In this document: one piece after another, positions 4,573 through 7,199 of the stretch
Position numbering within the stretch: the stretch's first letter is position 1
Layout: the number at the start of each line of letters is the position of its first letter
NCBI GenBank assembly: GCA_905202115.1
Contig: CAJKQZ010000126.1
Coordinates: 1-7,199 of the forward strand
Length of the DNA stretch: 7,199 nucleotides
Reading direction: 5' to 3'
Origin: an uncultured Prevotellaceae bacterium
GTDB taxonomy: Bacteria; Bacteroidota; Bacteroidia; Bacteroidales; Bacteroidaceae
Position numbers and translations under genes: made by a program
Notes under the pieces: generated by a model
What the model was told of the DNA's origin: nothing
Databases searched by the model: none
The model's input: only the letters and a program-made list of their open reading frames with translations

Positions 4573-6969
4573 TTATTTTTTAAGTGTGAGAGTCTTCTTC
4601 GAGAACGGTATGGGATAATTCGTAATCCACACCTCGGGCTTCAGTTCGGCCGAACCGAACGAAAGAGCATAGACCTCGAGCTTCTTGCCGAGCATGTCGC
4701 GCGTAAGAGGTATATAATAGGTATTGTTGGCGGCGGTCTCTACGTTTAGGTGCTCCCACGTATTGCTCGTGAACGAGGGCGCACGGTCGGGACATCCCAC
4801 GTAGCGGCCGTCTATCTTCATTGCCGCCCATGCTCCCTCGCGGCCGTGATGTCCGTTTATTGCAACGCACAGATAAGCTCCCTCGGCAAATTCGTTGAGA
4901 ACGAACTCGCTCTTCCAGGCGTGGCGCGTATTGCAGTCTGCCCAGCCATACTCGCGGAACATATTGCTTGCGTGCCACTTGGTGCGGTCTACTGACTGAC
5001 CGTTGCGCCAGCCCTCAACCTCGCTCAGGCGGAGCGGACAGGAAGAAAGGCGAACATAACGGAAAGCACCCGCTTTGCGCGTGTCGACAACCGCTTTCGT
5101 ACCTACAATGAACGTCAAAGGCTTCCAATCGACGAGATTGTTCGACAAATAAACCGTCGCGCCTTCCTCCGACTTGTAAGGAGCGACAGCGTACTCGTCG
5201 GGCGCCTTGAAAACAAGCTCGTCGAGCGTTGTTTCCTCGCCGAGGTCGAGATAGAAAGCCGATGTATTGCCCACGCGGCGGTCGCCGTGGCGCAGCTTAA
5301 TAGAGAAACACGTTTTTTCATCGCCGTCGAACAGATAGCGGTCCCACAAATCGCGTGCGCGGAAGATTGCCTGCCCTGTGAAAGCGTCGCGCGCCGCCTT
5401 GACCTGGGGAATGTTCGTTTCGCCCGAGCGTGCGAGCGAGCGCACCTCGAGGGCGTTGTTGTCGGCAGCGTAGCAAGTGGCGTAATAAAGCGAGGACGCG
5501 TCGGCGGGCACGGAGCAGGATTTCATTTCGTCTATCAAGCGGTGGTATTTCTCCTTGAACGGCGTTCCGGGGAACGACACCGTAACCGAGCCGCCGCGGG
5601 CCAGGGCGTTTGCAGCGCGGCCGTCGATCTGCGACGAGGCGAAACGCGCGTTTCCCTTCTCGGCTTTCACCTTGTACGACCGCCCGGGCATTCCGAGCAA
5701 CTTTATCTCGACGTCGTTGCCGGCCTTGTCGTTTATTATATAATAAGGTATACCGCTCAGGGCCACTTTATCCTTCTCGGGCTGCGTGGTAAGTTTCACA
5801 AGAGCGGCGCGGAACGGCAGAACCTCCACTTCGAGCACGTCGCCGTACTTATGCGAGCCCAAATCGTAGACATACGGATGATACAGTCTCGCCTTCACTT
5901 TCTTTCCGCTGTCTTTAAGTCCGGTTTCTCCGCCGAGCTTTATTTTATATGTCACAGGCTGCCACGACAGATTGCGGAGCGTTACGAAACGTGTGCCTTC
6001 GTCACCGCGGCTCAACGCCTCGGGGCCGCATGTTTCCTCGGGCAGACGCACTGCATTCACGAGAATGTCGCGATAAGTGCGGTGAAGATTGAAAATGAAT
6101 GCGAGATATGGGAACTCGTCGTCGCGGAGGAACCACGGATTAGCATAGATTTCCGGTGCAAGAATGAGTTCACGCCCGAAAGACTGGAGAATCAGATCGT
6201 CTTCCCAGTAATCGAGGCATGAAGAAAGGCAGACGCCGTGGTCTTCGGTAAGGCGCGTAAGATTTTCGGGCGCCTTGCGGCTTATGGCCTGGCCGCGATG
6301 ATGAGGAGCCGTCATGCTGTTGGTCATGAATACGTCGATATAGGTTTCTTCTCCGCCCAGGAGGAACGTAGTCGAGTGACGCACGCCGGGGCCGAGGTCC
6401 AGGCGGTGGTTGAGAAGCACGAAATCGGGCGAAAGTTTCCGTATTTCGGTCATCATCCTGTCGAAAGCCTCGTATTTGTCCTTACGCAACTGCCCGCAAA
6501 CGGCATCCATTTTGAAAAGTCCGAAGTTGTGCTTTTTAACAAGGTCTATCATCATGTCGGAACGTTCTTTCGTCTCGGCGTCGCTGTTGCCGAATCCGTC
6601 GGGCCCGCACCAGATTCCCAGACGTGTGTTCATTTCAGCCGCCTGCCGGCTCAACGGGCCGAAACCTTCGGGAAACTGCCGCTTGAAACGGTCGGATTTC
6701 ATGCTGCCGTACATATTGGCGCCGTCGATTGCCCCTGCGTCGAAAGCGTAAATGTCGAGTTCCATTCCGTACTTGTCGTGAAGCCAACGGAAGAAGTCGA
6801 GATTTATACGTGTCTGCTCGGCCGTAGCACCCTCGTTGGTATTGTTTATCCACGAAAAGTACTCCGAGCGTGAAGGTGTGGTTTCGGTTGCGCCTCCCTG
6901 CGGAGTCTGCGCATGGGCAAACGCCAGCGAAAGGCACGCAACCGCGCCCGAAAGGATTATTTTCTTCAT
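4573..6969 (-). CDS. Exported alpha-galactosidase-like glycosidase with discoidin-type domain
   Basis: The 798-aa product begins with a clear signal peptide (MKKIILSGAV..., cleavage after AHA at 18-20). That fixes the start at 6969; an in-frame ATG at 7158 would bury the signal 63 residues deep. Residues ~35-305 look like a (beta/alpha)8 barrel of clan GH-D (GH27/GH36) type: IYAFDAGAIDG (73-83), the FPEGFGPLS segment (99-107) leading to LGIWCGPDGFG (117-127), and LFKMDAVCG (151-159). By analogy with the GH36 KxD motif, D155 is the likely nucleophile. The acid/base is not certain; acidic residues in GGEETYIDV (205-213) are candidates. Residues ~325-395 resemble the C-terminal beta domain of such enzymes. 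Residues ~535-655 look like an F5/8 type C (discoidin, CBM32-like) domain: LFDGDEKT, FYLDLG, VYLSNNLVDW, FRYVRLSSCPLRLSEVEGW. Residues ~660-790 are a further, unrecognised beta-rich region. The likely role is removal of terminal alpha-linked sugars, probably galactose or a related sugar, outside the cytoplasm. The family call is firmer than the substrate. The gene is convergent with the SGNH gene and not in an operon with it. Confidence 0.82.
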   Translation of the reverse strand: MKKIILSGAVACLSLAFAHAQTPQGGATETTPSRSEYFSWINNTNEGATAEQTRINLDFFRWLHDKYGMELDIYAFDAGAIDGANMYGSMKSDRFKRQFPEGFGPLSRQAAEMNTRLGIWCGPDGFGNSDAETKERSDMMIDLVKKHNFGLFKMDAVCGQLRKDKYEAFDRMMTEIRKLSPDFVLLNHRLDLGPGVRHSTTFLLGGEETYIDVFMTNSMTAPHHRGQAISRKAPENLTRLTEDHGVCLSSCLDYWEDDLILQSFGRELILAPEIYANPWFLRDDEFPYLAFIFNLHRTYRDILVNAVRLPEETCGPEALSRGDEGTRFVTLRNLSWQPVTYKIKLGGETGLKDSGKKVKARLYHPYVYDLGSHKYGDVLEVEVLPFRAALVKLTTQPEKDKVALSGIPYYIINDKAGNDVEIKLLGMPGRSYKVKAEKGNARFASSQIDGRAANALARGGSVTVSFPGTPFKEKYHRLIDEMKSCSVPADASSLYYATCYAADNNALEVRSLARSGETNIPQVKAARDAFTGQAIFRARDLWDRYLFDGDEKTCFSIKLRHGDRRVGNTSAFYLDLGEETTLDELVFKAPDEYAVAPYKSEEGATVYLSNNLVDWKPLTFIVGTKAVVDTRKAGAFRYVRLSSCPLRLSEVEGWRNGQSVDRTKWHASNMFREYGWADCNTRHAWKSEFVLNEFAEGAYLCVAINGHHGREGAWAAMKIDGRYVGCPDRAPSFTSNTWEHLNVETAANNTYYIPLTRDMLGKKLEVYALSFGSAELKPEVWITNYPIPFSKKTLTLKK

Positions 6970-7007
6970 TTTCGAAAAGATATTTATGTAAGTGAAAAAT
7001 TCTTCTG

Positions 7008-7015
7008 CAAAGAAA
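7008..7015 (-). promoter_or_regulatory. Possible -7 box of the glycosidase gene
   Basis: On the minus strand TTTCTTTG matches TAnnTTTG except for the second base and lies 38 bases before the ATG at 6969. No good TTTG is seen at the usual upstream spacing, so the assignment is weak. The leader between it and the start is A/T-rich and has no Shine-Dalgarno sequence, like the other two genes. The interval 6970-7199 otherwise shows no gene. Confidence 0.25.
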
Positions 7016-7165
7016 AGGAAAAAAAAACGGAACAGACGACTATTTTCCGATAAATTCAATGCACCAATGCAGGTTCTACATAAGAAAAACCGCCTGTTGC
7101 AAAAAATACATGTCCGGCAGAAAATCCGCAGCGCCTTGCCATAGGATTTTGCAGACAAAAACGGT

Positions 7166-7196
7166 CACCTGCCAAGCACTTGAAAATCAGCAGGTG
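7166..7196 (-). terminator. Possible terminator of a further minus-strand gene
   Basis: On the minus strand CACCTGC (7196-7190) pairs with GCAGGTG (7172-7166) around a 17-base loop that contains a small CAAG/CTTG dyad. A T-run (TTTTT, 7161-7157) follows three bases after the stem. It would end a transcript entering from the right edge. The 7-bp stem with a long loop makes this only a moderate candidate. Confidence 0.35.
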
Positions 7197-7199
7197 TAT

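Noticed and set aside
5287..6222. 311-codon open frame on the + strand inside the glycosidase gene
   Set aside because: It lies antisense to a well-supported gene with clear domain motifs. The product is low in recognisable features and is explained by the GC-rich codon bias of the opposite strand.
6238..6873. 211-codon open frame on the + strand inside the glycosidase gene
   Set aside because: Same situation: a mirror of the real minus-strand coding sequence, with no domain of its own.
6970..7158. In-frame upstream ATG at 7158 that would extend the glycosidase by 63 residues
   Set aside because: The extension is Cys/Phe/Arg-rich without domain character and would place a textbook signal peptide internally. 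The start at 6969 has the proper signal peptide and an A/T-rich leader.
3530..7199. CACCTG/CAGGTG and GACAAAAA motifs shared between 3530-3541 and 7154-7196, suggesting another dispersed repeat
   Set aside because: The shared blocks are short, in different order and spacing. A common origin cannot be supported.

Overview
The window looks like a chromosome segment from the Bacteroidota, most likely order Bacteroidales. The evidence is indirect: a secreted BspA-type leucine-rich-repeat protein with a YDLQG...GIYI C-terminal tail, A/T-rich leaders without a Shine-Dalgarno sequence, and TAnnTTTG-type -7 boxes with TTTG-type -33 boxes. The genus cannot be fixed from this sequence.

Layout: (1) 1-264 is an intergenic leader. 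It holds a strong hairpin plus T-tract that ends a + strand transcript entering from the left, two small dyads, and a consensus-like -7 box before gene 1. (2) 265-3261 (+) encodes a 998-aa secreted BspA-like LRR protein with five or six diverged copies of a roughly 121-residue supramodule. Its own terminator is at 3290-3322. (3) 3323-3762 is about 440 bases without a convincing gene. It contains nested inverted repeats that could fold as a branched RNA, a second, inverted copy of a 23-bp sequence from the terminator at the left edge, and a good promoter for gene 2. (4) 3763-4464 (+) encodes a 233-aa exported SGNH/GDSL-type hydrolase. (5) A perfect 17-bp stem at 4482-4523 separates it from the convergent gene 3. 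(6) 4573-6969 (-) encodes a 798-aa exported alpha-galactosidase-like (clan GH-D-like) glycosidase with a discoidin/F5-8C-like domain and a further C-terminal beta-rich region. (7) 6970-7199 is the gene 3 leader, with a possible terminator for a further minus-strand gene beyond the right edge.

All three proteins carry export signals. Together they suggest surface or periplasmic interaction with host or dietary glycans: an LRR adhesin or surface protein, an esterase-like hydrolase and an exo-glycosidase. They are not one operon: genes 1 and 2 are each preceded by promoter-like sequence and separated by a terminator, and genes 2 and 3 converge. No mobile-element genes, CRISPR arrays, tRNAs or rRNAs were seen. 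The most unusual signals are the inverted 23-bp repeat flanking the LRR gene and the structured intergenic segment at 3418-3611. Neither is shown to be a new system by sequence alone.
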